The notes below the pieces were generated by a model. It saw only the letters and a program-made list of their open reading frames with translations, was not told where the DNA came from and made no database searches. 64,000 nt of DNA from Microbacterium sp. M28 (GTDB lineage: Bacteria; Actinomycetota; Actinomycetes; Actinomycetales; Microbacteriaceae), in assembly GCF_025836995.1 (NCBI RefSeq), contig NZ_CP107546.1, positions 124,001 through 188,000 of the forward strand. The letters are read 5' to 3'. Both the position numbers and the translations under genes were made by a program. Positions 34,000 to 42,231 of this stretch are shown here, piece after piece (the first letter of the stretch is position 1; each line of letters starts with the position of its first letter).

Positions 34000-34448
34000 G
34001 ATCGCCGCTCCGGTGTCTGCGCGTCGTCGACGAGGGCGGTGAGCTTCTCGATCAGGCTGTTCAGCCCGCGTTCGACCGCGGCGCGGTCCGCCGGCGCGAT
34101 GGCCGCGATCAGGGTGTCGTTCAGCTCGACGTGCTCCTGCTGCATCCGCCGCATCATCGTTGTCGCGCTCTCGGTGAGCTCGACGAGGACCGCGCGGCGA
34201 TCGGTCGGGTGCGGGGTGCGACGGACATGACCGGATGCCTCGAGTCCGTCGACGAGTCCGGTGATGTTGCGCGGGCTGACGCCGCACGCGACGGCGAGCG
34301 ACTGCTGCGTCGAAGGACCGTTGTGCGTGAGCACCCACAGCAGGTGGACGCGGGCCGTGGTGAGGCCGCTGCCCTCGAACGCGCGCGCCATGTCGCGCTG
34401 GAAGAGGTCGGTGATCTGCAGCAGGCGATCGAGAAGAAGCGGTTCCAT
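33996..34448 (-). CDS. MarR-family transcriptional regulator
   Basis: A 150-aa winged-helix repressor: STQQSLAVACGVSPRNITGLVDGLEASGHVRRTPHPTDRRAVLVELTE contains the recognition helix and the wing with its conserved DRR. It forms a two-gene operon with the membrane protein downstream. Palindromic DNA just upstream of its start is the likely autoregulatory operator. Confidence 0.9.
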   Translation of the reverse strand: MEPLLLDRLLQITDLFQRDMARAFEGSGLTTARVHLLWVLTHNGPSTQQSLAVACGVSPRNITGLVDGLEASGHVRRTPHPTDRRAVLVELTESATTMMRRMQQEHVELNDTLIAAIAPADRAAVERGLNSLIEKLTALVDDAQTPERRS

Positions 34449-34450
34449 AA

Positions 34451-34479
34451 TGATGATGATACTGCATCATGATGTGTAT
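34451..34479 (-). promoter_or_regulatory. Candidate MarR operator
   Basis: The self-complementary CATCATGATG (34465-34474) is flanked by ATAC on one side and GTAT on the other, and ATGATG/CATCAT half-sites are repeated. This AT-rich block sits immediately upstream of the marR-like ATG, where autorepression would be expected. Confidence 0.5.
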
Positions 34480-34593
34480 TCACTAAATCGTCGGTCCCGC
34501 CTCCCGGATCGGCCCAGAGCGCTCGGGTAGAGTGGCCTGCGCCCGACCAGGCCCCGCATCTCCTTGGCCGCCCGACCGTAAGGCAGCATCTCC

Positions 34594-35808
34594 GTGACTT
34601 CTTCTGACGATCCGATCGATCCGTCGAGCGCCTCCGTCTCCCGTCCGCTCACGATCGTCATCGGGTGCGACACCTTCGCCCCGGACATCAACGGAGCAGC
34701 GCGGTTCGCCGAGCGCCTCGCCGCCGGCCTCGTGCAGCGCGGACACGAGGTCCACGTGGTCGCGCCGAATCAGGCCTACCGCCGTGCGCGGGCGCACACC
34801 GAACTCGTCGAGGGCGAGCGGATGACCCTGCACCGCCTGCCGTCGGTGCGCTGGCTGCCGCACGACTGGCTCCGCTTCGTCTGGCCGTGGCGTTCCAAGC
34901 ACTACGCGCGCCAGGTGCTGGATGCCGTCAACCCTGATGTCGTGCACATCCAATCTCACATCATCATCGGCCGCGGACTCGCCCGCATCGCGAGCGAACG
35001 CGGCATCCCCGTCGTGGCGACCAACCATGTCATGGCCGAGAACATCCTCGACCACTCCGCGTTCCCCGATTTCGTCAACCGTCCCATCATCGAGGCGGCC
35101 TGGAAGGACGCGGGTCGCACCCTGAACCTCGCCCGCGCGGTCACCACGCCGACCCGGCGCGCGGCGGACTTCCTCGAGCGCACGATCGACGTCGCCGGTG
35201 TGATCCCGGTCAGCTGTGGAATCGACCGCACGCAGTACACCCCCGTCGTCGCGCCCCGCGAGAAGAACCGGATCATCTTCGTCGGCCGGCTGACCGCGGA
35301 GAAGCAGATCGAGGTCATCCTCCAGGCGATGACCAAGCTGGACCCCGCCCTCGACGTGCACTTCGACATCGTGGGAGGCGGCGACCAGCGCAAGCACCTC
35401 GAGCACCTCGCGACGCAGCTCGGTCTGGCCGAGAGCGTCACGTTCCACGGCCGCACGACGGACGAAGAGCTGCGGGCCCTGCTCTCGCGCGCGAGCCTGT
35501 TCGTGATCGCGTCGATCGCCGAACTGCAGTCGATCGCGACGATGGAAGCCATGGCCTCCGCTCTCCCGATCGTCGCGGCGGATGCCGTCGCCCTGCCGCA
35601 TCTCGTGCACGACGGCGAGAACGGGTACCTGTTCGAGCCGGGTGACGCGGATGCTCTCGCGGCACGCCTCGCCGATGTGCTCACGGCTGAGCCCGCGGAG
35701 TACGAGCGGATGCAGCGGGCGTCGCTGGACGGAGTGCTCGTGCACGACATCAACCGCACGCTGGACACGTTCGAGGCGCTCTACCGCAACGAGCCCCTGC
35801 CGGAGTAG
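34594..35808 (+). CDS. Glycosyltransferase family 4
   Basis: A 404-aa GT-B enzyme. The N-terminal half has PDINGAARFAERLAAGLVQRGHEVHVVAP, the C-terminal nucleotide-sugar site IIFVGRLTAEKQIEVIL, and the E-x7-E motif falls in ELQSIATMEAMASALPIVA. It resembles actinobacterial mannosyl/glucosyl-transferases acting on glycolipids. The acceptor is not known. GTG at 34594 follows a 54-nt leader from a TAGAGT -10 (34528-34533). The next glycosyltransferase gene starts 5 nt after its stop, so the two form an operon and may act in one pathway. Confidence 0.88.
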   Translation: MTSSDDPIDPSSASVSRPLTIVIGCDTFAPDINGAARFAERLAAGLVQRGHEVHVVAPNQAYRRARAHTELVEGERMTLHRLPSVRWLPHDWLRFVWPWRSKHYARQVLDAVNPDVVHIQSHIIIGRGLARIASERGIPVVATNHVMAENILDHSAFPDFVNRPIIEAAWKDAGRTLNLARAVTTPTRRAADFLERTIDVAGVIPVSCGIDRTQYTPVVAPREKNRIIFVGRLTAEKQIEVILQAMTKLDPALDVHFDIVGGGDQRKHLEHLATQLGLAESVTFHGRTTDEELRALLSRASLFVIASIAELQSIATMEAMASALPIVAADAVALPHLVHDGENGYLFEPGDADALAARLADVLTAEPAEYERMQRASLDGVLVHDINRTLDTFEALYRNEPLPE

Positions 35809-35813
35809 GCGCC

Positions 35814-37028
35814 ATGCACATCGTCCTGTTCGGCGATCAGCACCTCGACTCGCTCGGCGGAGCGCAGGTGTCGATGCGCCTGCAGAGACGTTTCCTGGAG
35901 CGCGCCGGTCACACCGTGACGGTGGTCGCGCCTCGGATGCACTCCGGACGCGGCGCCGACGATTCCCGCGCACCGGACCCGGTGTATCTCGACACCCCTT
36001 CGATCCCCATCACGGTGGACAGGGAGTACTCGATGACCTGGCCGGGCAAGCGCGTCGACCGCTTCCTCGACCGGGCCTTCGTCTCGCGGCCACCGGTCGA
36101 CCTCGTGCACGTGCAGGCCGATTTCTGGGGTGCCTTCATCGGCCACCGCTTCGCGCATCGGCACGGCATCCCGGTGGTGCACACCATGCACAACCGCGTG
36201 GACGTGGGTCTCGCCGCGGTCACCTCGCTGCACCGGCCGGTGCTCGCCGTCCTGAACGCGTGGCGCCGCACCGTCATGCGCGGGATCGGGGAGCCGGTGC
36301 CGGGCAACGACGGCTGGGCGTATCTGCGCGGAATAGCGCAGGGGTCCGGCGCTGTCACCGCGCCATCCGGGCACTTCGCGCGGCGGCTCGAGGAGCACGA
36401 AGTCTTCCGCCCGGTCGACGTCGTGTGGAACGGGATCGACGACGACCTGCTGGATCAGGTCCTCGCTGCGCGTGACGCACGCGAACCGGGCAGGCCGCGG
36501 TTCGTCTGGCTCGGACGGATGAGCCCCGAGAAGCGGCTGCTGCCCTTCCTCGAGGCCGTCGTGGCATCCGGCGTGAATGCCGAGGTCGAGATCATCGGCG
36601 GCGGCGGGCAGCTGCGCGCCGCCGAGCGGATCGCACGCGGACACGACGGCGTACGGTTCGCCGGCCGCCTGTCCTACCCCGAGACCCTGGCCCGCATCGC
36701 CGCGGCGGACGCCGTCGTGCAGACGTCGATCGGCTTCGAGACCCAGGGCATGACCCCGTTCGAGGCGGCCGCGCTCGGCACGCCGACCGTCGTGTGCGAT
36801 CCGGACATCGGTGCGGAGCTGCGCGGCGGGCAATGGCTCGTCCCCCGCTCGGACGCTGCGGAGCCCGAGCGCGTGGCCGCGCTCGCCGACACGCTGCGGA
36901 TCGCGGCATCCGATATCGCCGCACGCACGGCGCCCGAACCGGATGCCGAGGTCGCCGAGTCCTTCCGGCAGTCGTCTCGGACGGCCGCGATGATCGCGGT
37001 GTACGAGCGCGTCCTGGCCCAGGGCTGA
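35814..37028 (+). CDS. Glycosyltransferase family 4
   Basis: 404 aa. The N-terminus HIVLFGDQHLDSLGGAQVSMRLQRRFLERAGHTVTVV carries the acceptor-binding GGAQ, the donor site is FVWLGRMSPEKRLLPFLEAV, and the catalytic E-x7-E region is FETQGMTPFEAAALGTPTV. It is a distant paralogue of the preceding gene and is co-transcribed with it. Substrates are unknown. Confidence 0.88.
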   Translation: MHIVLFGDQHLDSLGGAQVSMRLQRRFLERAGHTVTVVAPRMHSGRGADDSRAPDPVYLDTPSIPITVDREYSMTWPGKRVDRFLDRAFVSRPPVDLVHVQADFWGAFIGHRFAHRHGIPVVHTMHNRVDVGLAAVTSLHRPVLAVLNAWRRTVMRGIGEPVPGNDGWAYLRGIAQGSGAVTAPSGHFARRLEEHEVFRPVDVVWNGIDDDLLDQVLAARDAREPGRPRFVWLGRMSPEKRLLPFLEAVVASGVNAEVEIIGGGGQLRAAERIARGHDGVRFAGRLSYPETLARIAAADAVVQTSIGFETQGMTPFEAAALGTPTVVCDPDIGAELRGGQWLVPRSDAAEPERVAALADTLRIAASDIAARTAPEPDAEVAESFRQSSRTAAMIAVYERVLAQG

Positions 37029-37044
37029 CGCTCCTCGCTCTCCT

Positions 37045-37080
37045 CTCGTTCGTCGAGCGAGCGGAACGAGTCGAAACGAG
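37045..37080. repeat. Intergenic repeat, CGTTGAGCGAGCG family
   Basis: A diverged copy, CTCGTTCGTCGAGCGAGCGG followed by AACGAGTCGAAACGAG. It lies 16 nt past the second glycosyltransferase gene, upstream of the next gene in the same direction. Confidence 0.7.
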
Positions 37081-37150
37081 CCGACTGCGGATCAGCATCG
37101 ACCCCGTTTCGTCCACGCCCGCCGAACACGCCAACGGTTACGCTTGCCCG

Positions 37151-38272
37151 GTGACCAGCCCCGCGCCGTCCTCCGACCGATCGCTCTCGCCGAGCCTGCG
37201 CGTGCTCCTGTCGCTCGCGGCGGCCGTGGTGGTGATCGCGGGTCTCTCGTTCGCTCGGGAGATCGTCGGTCCGATCGCACTCGCGATCGTCATCGTCGTG
37301 ATCTGCGAGCCGCTGCGGCGCCCCCTCGAACGCCGCGGCTGGCCGAACTGGGCCGGATCGGCCGCCGTCATCGCCGTCGCCTACGTCGTGCTCGGCGTCA
37401 TGGGGCTGCTGCTGTGGTTCGCCGGCAATCAGTTCGCCCGCCTCGTCGTCGATCTCGCGGCCGACGGCGGCCTTTCGCGGCGTCTCGACGAGACTGTCGA
37501 CTGGCTCGAATCGCTCGGCCTCGCCGGAGAGGCGGCGGATGCCGCGGCATCCGCGCTGGATCCGGCGACGCTGCTCAGTGTCGTGTCGAGCATCGGCGGG
37601 ACCGTGCTCGCGGTGGCGACCGCGCTGTTCTTCGTCTTCGCGTACATCATCTTCATGGCCATCGACGCTGCGCGCTACCGTCAGGCCGGCGTCGTGTTCC
37701 ACGCCACGCACGGTCCGGTGCTCGCCCGGATCACGCATCTGAACAGCGGCATCCGGCGCTATTACATCGTCAACGCGTCCTTCGGTGCGATCGTCGCCGT
37801 GATCGACGGGCTGGCGCTGTGGGCCATGAACGTCCCCGGCGCCGTGGTCTGGGCCGTGCTCGCGTTCGTGACGAACTTCATCCCGAACATCGGGTTCGTG
37901 CTCGGCGTCATCCCGCCGGCGATCCTGGCGTTCTTCGTCGGGGACTGGCCTCTGCTGCTGGGTGTGCTCATCGTCTACAGCGTCGTCAATGTGGTGCTGC
38001 AGGTGCTCGTGCAGCCGAAGTTCGTCAGCGATGCGGTCGATCTCAGCCTGACGCTGAGCTTCTTCTCGGTGATCTTCTGGACCTTCGTGATCGGTCCCCT
38101 CGGTGCCATCCTGTCGATCCCGCTGACGCTGCTCACACGGGCGCTGGTGCTCGAGGGCAATCCGGATGCGCTACTGCTGCGCTGGGTCTCGGGTGACCAC
38201 ACCGCCGTCCCGCCGGAACCGGAGCCTGCACCCGTACCGGTGCGCCGCCGCCGATGGCCGTGGTCGCGCTGA
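37151..38272 (+). CDS. AI-2E (TqsA/PerM) family membrane transporter
   Basis: A 373-aa integral membrane protein with 7-8 helices in the family arrangement: two near the N-terminus (LLSLAAAVVVIAGLSF, IVGPIALAIVIVVICEP), a central soluble stretch (about 100-145), and the signature run FVTNFIPNIGFVLGVIPPAILAF and LVQPKFVSDAVDLSLTLSFF. Members export AI-2 or other small molecules or Na+/H+; the substrate here is unknown. GTG start at 37151, 6 nt after TACGCT (37139-37144), fits a leaderless mRNA. Confidence 0.88.
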   Translation: MTSPAPSSDRSLSPSLRVLLSLAAAVVVIAGLSFAREIVGPIALAIVIVVICEPLRRPLERRGWPNWAGSAAVIAVAYVVLGVMGLLLWFAGNQFARLVVDLAADGGLSRRLDETVDWLESLGLAGEAADAAASALDPATLLSVVSSIGGTVLAVATALFFVFAYIIFMAIDAARYRQAGVVFHATHGPVLARITHLNSGIRRYYIVNASFGAIVAVIDGLALWAMNVPGAVVWAVLAFVTNFIPNIGFVLGVIPPAILAFFVGDWPLLLGVLIVYSVVNVVLQVLVQPKFVSDAVDLSLTLSFFSVIFWTFVIGPLGAILSIPLTLLTRALVLEGNPDALLLRWVSGDHTAVPPEPEPAPVPVRRRRWPWSR

Positions 38273-38291
38273 TCGGTCGCCGCGGCGCTGC

Positions 38292-38759
38292 TCAGAAGTA
38301 GCGGAACAGCGTCGCGCCGACCGCGTTGATGACGACGCTGCCGACCGAGCCGACGATCATGGCGAGGCCGATGCCGACCGCGATGCCGGCTTGCCCGTGC
38401 GGGGCGTTCGGGCGCCGCAGGCCTGCGATGCCGAACCCGAGAGCGAGTCCGGCGATGGCGAGGACGAACAGCGTGCTCACCCAGGACGAGGCCTCGACCG
38501 CGTAGTACCCGCCGCTGTAGATGAGGATGTTCGTGGCCAGATTGGCGACGAGCCCGACGGCGATGCCGATGAGCCCGAAGATGAACCCGATGCGACCCGG
38601 CGGGTTCCCGTTCGCGACGGGGACCGGGTATCCGGGCTGCGCGGAGTTCCCGTTCAGCACGTAGCCCTGCGGGTGCGGCGCGGGTTGGCTGTATCGGCCG
38701 GACGCCGGATGCTGCGGTTGCGCGTAGGGCGGGACCTGGGGCTGCTGGGGGTCGCTCAT
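38292..38759 (-). CDS. Small membrane protein with proline-rich N-terminus (DUF4190-like)
   Basis: 155 aa. Residues 1-55 are Pro/Gln/Tyr-rich and disordered, followed by hydrophobic segments (IGFIFGLIGIAVGLVANLATNILIY, VSTLFVLAIAGLALGFGIAGL and AGIAVGIGLAMIVGSVGSVVI). The layout matches the common actinobacterial DUF4190/DUF4064-type membrane proteins of unknown role. The start at 38759 lies 7 nt from a minus-strand -10, TATGCT (38767-38772). Confidence 0.75.
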   Translation of the reverse strand: MSDPQQPQVPPYAQPQHPASGRYSQPAPHPQGYVLNGNSAQPGYPVPVANGNPPGRIGFIFGLIGIAVGLVANLATNILIYSGGYYAVEASSWVSTLFVLAIAGLALGFGIAGLRRPNAPHGQAGIAVGIGLAMIVGSVGSVVINAVGATLFRYF

Positions 38760-38788
38760 GCCGCTGAGCATAGCCGTGCGGCAGGAGC

Positions 38789-38956
38789 TCAGCGATAGGC
38801 GGTCATGGACTCGGCGCGCTGGAGCGCGTCGTCTTCCCGACCGGCCACCCGGGACCAGTCGGTGGCGCGCTGCCCGTATCCGTCGCGTCGCACGTCGACG
38901 ATGGCCCAGACGGCGCCCCAGAGCGAGAGGGCGAGGAGAACGATGACGATGAACAT
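38789..38956 (-). CDS. Small single-pass membrane protein, 55 aa
   Basis: Starts MFIVIVLLALSLWGAVWAIV and continues with DVRRDGYGQRATDWSRVAG, a charged region and the ending ESMTAYR. One N-terminal membrane helix (about 2-20) is followed by a basic cytoplasmic part. The ATG at 38956 lies 7 nt from a minus-strand TAGCGT (38964-38969), the leaderless pattern seen elsewhere in this window. Its context, between a membrane-protein gene and the divergent GlxA-type regulator, suggests that the regulator may control it. Confidence 0.65.
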   Translation of the reverse strand: MFIVIVLLALSLWGAVWAIVDVRRDGYGQRATDWSRVAGREDDALQRAESMTAYR

Positions 38957-38979
38957 GGCAGAAACGCTACGCTCGCATA

Positions 38980-39028
38980 TTTCTGGTCACGAGTGGCAGA
39001 ATGGACATGGTTCGCCAGAAAACTGCCA
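38980..39028. promoter_or_regulatory. Interleaved inverted repeats upstream of the GlxA-type regulator
   Basis: TTTCTGG (38980-38986) pairs with CCAGAAA (39015-39021), and TGGCAG (38994-38999) pairs with CTGCCA (39023-39028). The two pairs interleave rather than nest, giving two half-site arrays about 29-35 bp apart. They are in the divergent promoter region between the 55-aa gene and the regulator gene, which points to the regulator as the binding protein. Confidence 0.45.
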
Positions 39029-39057
39029 TGATGGGCTCAGATCGGAAAGGGGCATCG

Positions 39058-40026
39058 ATGAAGACCGTGGCCTGCATCGTCCAGGACGGATTCGCACCGT
39101 TCGAGTTCGGCGTCGCCTGCGAGGCGTTCGGCCTCGATCGCTCGGATGACGGCGTCCCCAACTTCGACTTCCGCGTGGTCGCCCCGCGCCCTGGTGCCGT
39201 CTCGTCCAAACTCGGCTTCTCCCTCAACGTCGACAACGACCTCGCGTTCGCGTACGAGGCGGACCTCGTCGTGGTCTGCCCACTGCCACGCGAACGATGG
39301 GGTGACATCGACCCCCTGATCCTCGACGCCGTCCGCGCCGCGCACGACCGGGGCGCGTGGGTGCTGAGCGTGTGCAGCGGATCGTTCATCCTCGCGGCAT
39401 CCGGGATCCTGGACGGCCGGCGGGCGACGACGCACTGGATGTACGCGGACGTCATGGCGGACATGTACCCGCAGATCGATGTCGACCCCGATGTGCTGTT
39501 CGTGCAGGACGGTCGGATCATCACGAGTGCCGGCACCGCTGCCGGACTGGATGCCTGCCTGCATCTGCTCCGGCAGGAGATCGGAGCGGAGCTCACGAAC
39601 CGCGTCGCCCGGCGCATGGTCGTGCCTCCCCAGCGCGACGGCGGCCAGGCCCAGTTCATCGATCGTCCGCTGCCGCTGGTGCAGAACGACTCGCTCGCGC
39701 TCGTGACGGACTGGGCGATGGAGAACCTCCGGGAGGACCTGTCCGTCGAGCAGCTCGCGCATCGCGCCCACATGTCGCCGCGGACGTTCGCACGGCGCTT
39801 CAAGGCCGAGCATGGTGCGACGCCGGCAGCCTGGCTTGCCAGGCAGCGCATCATCCAGGCGCAGCGGATGCTGGAGCGCACCGATCTCGGCCTCGATCGG
39901 ATCGCCGCCGAATGCGGCTTCGGTTCGGCCGCCGTGCTGCGGCAGAACTTCGCCCGGGTGCTGGGGACGACGCCGACCGCGTACCGCGCCACGTTCTCAT
40001 GCACGCGGGACGAATCCGCGGCCTGA
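39058..40026 (+). CDS. GlxA-type regulator (DJ-1/PfpI domain plus AraC HTH)
   Basis: 322 aa. The N-terminal class-I glutamine-amidotransferase-like sensor domain (about 1-175) has VACIVQDGFAPFEFGVACEAFG and the elbow SVCSGSFILAASGILDGRRATTHW. The C-terminal AraC HTH pair (about 225-310) has LSVEQLAHRAHMSPRTFARRFKAEHGATPAAWL and LDRIAAECGFGSAAVLRQNF. ATG 39058, with AAAGGGG 5 nt upstream, was chosen over upstream ATGs. The ligand is unknown. Confidence 0.9.
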   Translation: MKTVACIVQDGFAPFEFGVACEAFGLDRSDDGVPNFDFRVVAPRPGAVSSKLGFSLNVDNDLAFAYEADLVVVCPLPRERWGDIDPLILDAVRAAHDRGAWVLSVCSGSFILAASGILDGRRATTHWMYADVMADMYPQIDVDPDVLFVQDGRIITSAGTAAGLDACLHLLRQEIGAELTNRVARRMVVPPQRDGGQAQFIDRPLPLVQNDSLALVTDWAMENLREDLSVEQLAHRAHMSPRTFARRFKAEHGATPAAWLARQRIIQAQRMLERTDLGLDRIAAECGFGSAAVLRQNFARVLGTTPTAYRATFSCTRDESAA

Positions 40027-40066
40027 GGCGGTCTCCGGAACAATCTCCGATACTTTTCCGAAACTC

Positions 40067-40096
40067 TTGTGATCGGCCGGTCGACGGCTCTATCTT
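40067..40096 (+). promoter_or_regulatory. Putative promoter of the xylanase gene
   Basis: TTGTGA (40067-40072), an 18-bp spacer and TATCTT (40091-40096) give a moderate promoter about 70 bp upstream of the ATG. Just upstream, the similar blocks CCGATACTTTT and CCGAAACTCTT form a direct repeat that could bind a LacI-type sugar repressor. Both assignments are by inspection. Confidence 0.4.
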
Positions 40097-40164
40097 TTGT
40101 CGCGAACGCAAACATACGCGCCGGGAGATGGCCGTATGACCGACGACGATGTCAGGAGATGTCC

Positions 40165-41325
40165 ATGCGCCGATCGATTCGATCGCTTCTGGTGGCCACG
40201 GCCACCGCAGCCCTGGTGGTTCCGCTGTGCGGCGTGACCGCAGCGAACGCCTCGCCCCCGGGGTTCAGCAACGCCGACAAGGACGCACTGCGCAACCAGG
40301 CACCCGCCGACCTCGCGATCGGCAGCGCGGTGTGGGGCCGGCAGCAGCTCATGTCGTACGACCCCAAGGCGCCGACCGAGTACCAGCAGGTGCTCGGGGC
40401 CCAGTTCTCGTCGCTCACACCCGAGAACGACATGAAGTGGGACGCCCTGCGACCGGCCCCGGACGTCTACGACTTCGAGTCGGCCGACGCCCTGGTCGCC
40501 TACGCCAAGGCGAACCATCAGGAGGTCCGTGGGCACACGCTGCTCTGGCACAGCCAGAACCCAGCGTGGGTCACGGAGGCGAGCAGGACGTGGACGTGCG
40601 ACGAAGCGCGCACCGTGCTCGAAGACCACATCCGCACCGTGGTGGGCCACTTCAAGGGCGAGATCTACGAGTGGGACGTCGCGAACGAGATCTTCCAGGA
40701 CACGTGGGACAACGGAGGCGTGAAGCTGCGCACCGAGGCGAACCCGTTCCTCAAGGCGTGCGCGGATGACCCCGTCGGACTTCTCGCCGACGCGTTCCAG
40801 TGGGCGCACGAGGCCGACCCGGAGGCCGTGCTGTTCCTCAACGACTACAACGCCGAGGGCGTCAACGCGAAGACGGATGCGTACTACGCGCTGTCCCAGG
40901 AGCTGCTGGATCGGGGCGCGCCGCTCGGCGGGTTCGGAGCCCAGGCACACCTGAGTCTGCAGTACGGGTTCGACACGTCGCTGCAGGAGAACTTCGAGCG
41001 CTTCGCCGCCCTCGGGCTCAAGGTCGCGATCACCGAGGCGGACGTCCGCATCCCGCTGCTGGAGGGCGAGACCGGCCCGACGGCCGAGCAGGTGGCGACC
41101 CAGTCGGATCGCTACGACGCGCTTCTCGAGGCCTGCCTGAACGTGGACGCGTGCTCGTCCTTCACGGTGTGGGGCTTCCCGGATGCGAACTCGTGGGTGC
41201 CCGACGTGTTCCCCGGTGAGGGCTGGGCCACGCCGTTCGAGGACGACTTCACGCCGAAGCCCGCGTTCGACGCGATGCTCGAGTCGCTCACGGAAGCGAC
41301 GCCCGGAACGTCCCCGCGCCGCTGA
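40165..41325 (+). CDS. Secreted endo-1,4-beta-xylanase, GH10
   Basis: A 386-aa enzyme cleaving xylan. A signal peptide (MRRSIRSLLVATATAALVV... cut near ANA-SPP, about residue 29) is followed by the GH10 barrel: SLTPENDMKWDAL, GHTLLWHSQNPAW, acid/base Glu175 in WDVANE and nucleophile Glu291 in AITEADVRI. A disulfide pair in ACLNVDACSSFTVWGF is likely. There is no carbohydrate-binding module or sortase tail. ATG 40165 was chosen because AGGAG is 6 nt upstream; the ATG two codons earlier overlaps that site. Confidence 0.95.
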   Translation: MRRSIRSLLVATATAALVVPLCGVTAANASPPGFSNADKDALRNQAPADLAIGSAVWGRQQLMSYDPKAPTEYQQVLGAQFSSLTPENDMKWDALRPAPDVYDFESADALVAYAKANHQEVRGHTLLWHSQNPAWVTEASRTWTCDEARTVLEDHIRTVVGHFKGEIYEWDVANEIFQDTWDNGGVKLRTEANPFLKACADDPVGLLADAFQWAHEADPEAVLFLNDYNAEGVNAKTDAYYALSQELLDRGAPLGGFGAQAHLSLQYGFDTSLQENFERFAALGLKVAITEADVRIPLLEGETGPTAEQVATQSDRYDALLEACLNVDACSSFTVWGFPDANSWVPDVFPGEGWATPFEDDFTPKPAFDAMLESLTEATPGTSPRR

Positions 41326-41329
41326 TCCC

Positions 41330-41389
41330 GTTCGAATCGCTCGATCTGCTCCGATCCGACGGATTTCGAGCAGATCGAGCGATTCGAAC
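41330..41389. terminator. Perfect 22-bp hairpin between convergent genes
   Basis: Arms 41330-41351 and 41368-41389 (GTTCGAATCGCTCGATCTGC... and complement) pair without mismatch, and the 16-nt loop contains a further ATCCG-A-CGGAT. It fills the gap between the xylanase stop and the stop of the opposite gene exactly, so a two-way terminator is likely. The arm resembles the element at 42110-42189. Confidence 0.8.
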
Positions 41390-42064
41390 TCACTCCGGAG
41401 ACCAGTGGCCGGGGCGCGGCAGAGCCTCGTCGTGCACGCGCACTCCGGCATCCGACACGGTCGCCGTGCAGTACAGCAGCGACCGGGTCGGATAGCCGTG
41501 CGGACGGTTGTCGCGGATGATCGCGCGGTCGTCCTCCGCCGGCAGCTCGGCCGTCTCGGCGAGCAGAGTCACCCAGGCATCCGGATCGGCGGCACGGAAG
41601 CGCGGCAGCCACGCGGCGATGCGCGGGGTGCCCGGATCGTCGAGGTCATCGTGCGCGATCATGTGCACGCCGGCGGAGATCGGCGTCTCCCGCAGCGCGA
41701 CGCCGTCCCAGGAGATCACTCGGGCGGCATCCGGCGTCGCCTCGAGCAGGTTGAAGCCATGCATCCTCGGGATGCCGGCCGGCGAGCGGCCCATCACCGA
41801 CTCCAGAGCGAGCGATCCTCGGGATGCCGCGTCCGGCAGGTCGAGCACGTCGGCGCGGTTGAGGAGCACGGCGAGGCGATGCTCGGTCGGGTTCACCGCG
41901 AGCCAGGCGCCGCCCGCCCGGCGGTCACGGATGCCGACGACCCCCGGATACTCCTGCGGCCACCAGGCACCGACGTGATCCCACGCGCGCTCGGGATCCT
42001 CATCGCGCACGGCCAGCAGGCGCGAGCTTCCGGCATCCGCCACATCGATCACCACGGTGCACAC
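41390..42064 (-). CDS. NRDE (TANGO2-like) family protein
   Basis: 224 aa beginning VCTVVIDV, with LLAVRDEDPERAWDHVGAWWPQEYPGVVGIRDRRAGGAWLAVN, the actinobacterial form of the NRDE motif. Cys2 directly follows the initiator and could act as an N-terminal nucleophile, as proposed for Ntn-fold relatives. The function of the family is unsettled (haem or lipid handling has been suggested for eukaryotic TANGO2). GTG start at 42064, 7 nt from TAGGCT (minus, 42072-42077), fits a leaderless mRNA. Confidence 0.83.
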   Translation of the reverse strand: MCTVVIDVADAGSSRLLAVRDEDPERAWDHVGAWWPQEYPGVVGIRDRRAGGAWLAVNPTEHRLAVLLNRADVLDLPDAASRGSLALESVMGRSPAGIPRMHGFNLLEATPDAARVISWDGVALRETPISAGVHMIAHDDLDDPGTPRIAAWLPRFRAADPDAWVTLLAETAELPAEDDRAIIRDNRPHGYPTRSLLYCTATVSDAGVRVHDEALPRPGHWSPE

Positions 42065-42109
42065 GTTCGCCAGCCTATCCGCGCTCGCCTCGCCGGGAGC
42101 CGCCGCACG

Positions 42110-42189
42110 GGAGGAGATCACACGAACGGGAGGCGCGATCCGCGGGATTCGATCCTCCGAATCGTGCGATCTCCTCCGGATCGCGCGCC
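42110..42189. repeat. Multi-arm inverted repeat upstream of coaBC
   Basis: GGAGGAGATCACACGA (42110-42125) pairs with 42162-42177 with one wobble. GGCGCGATCCG (42132-42142) can alternatively pair with CGGATCGCGC (42177-42186), and GGAGG/CCTCC nest inside. The right arm is nearly the same as the hairpin arm at 41330-41389 (about 19 of 22 positions). Unlike that one, it lies in a divergent gap. Confidence 0.65.
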
Positions 42190-42231
42190 GACCAGCGCCA
42201 CGAGCACCCGCGCGTCGGGGAGAATCGACCC

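Noticed and set aside
40020..40164. CRP-type site TGTGA-N6-TCACA upstream of the xylanase
   Set aside because: Only one half-site (TGTGA) is present.
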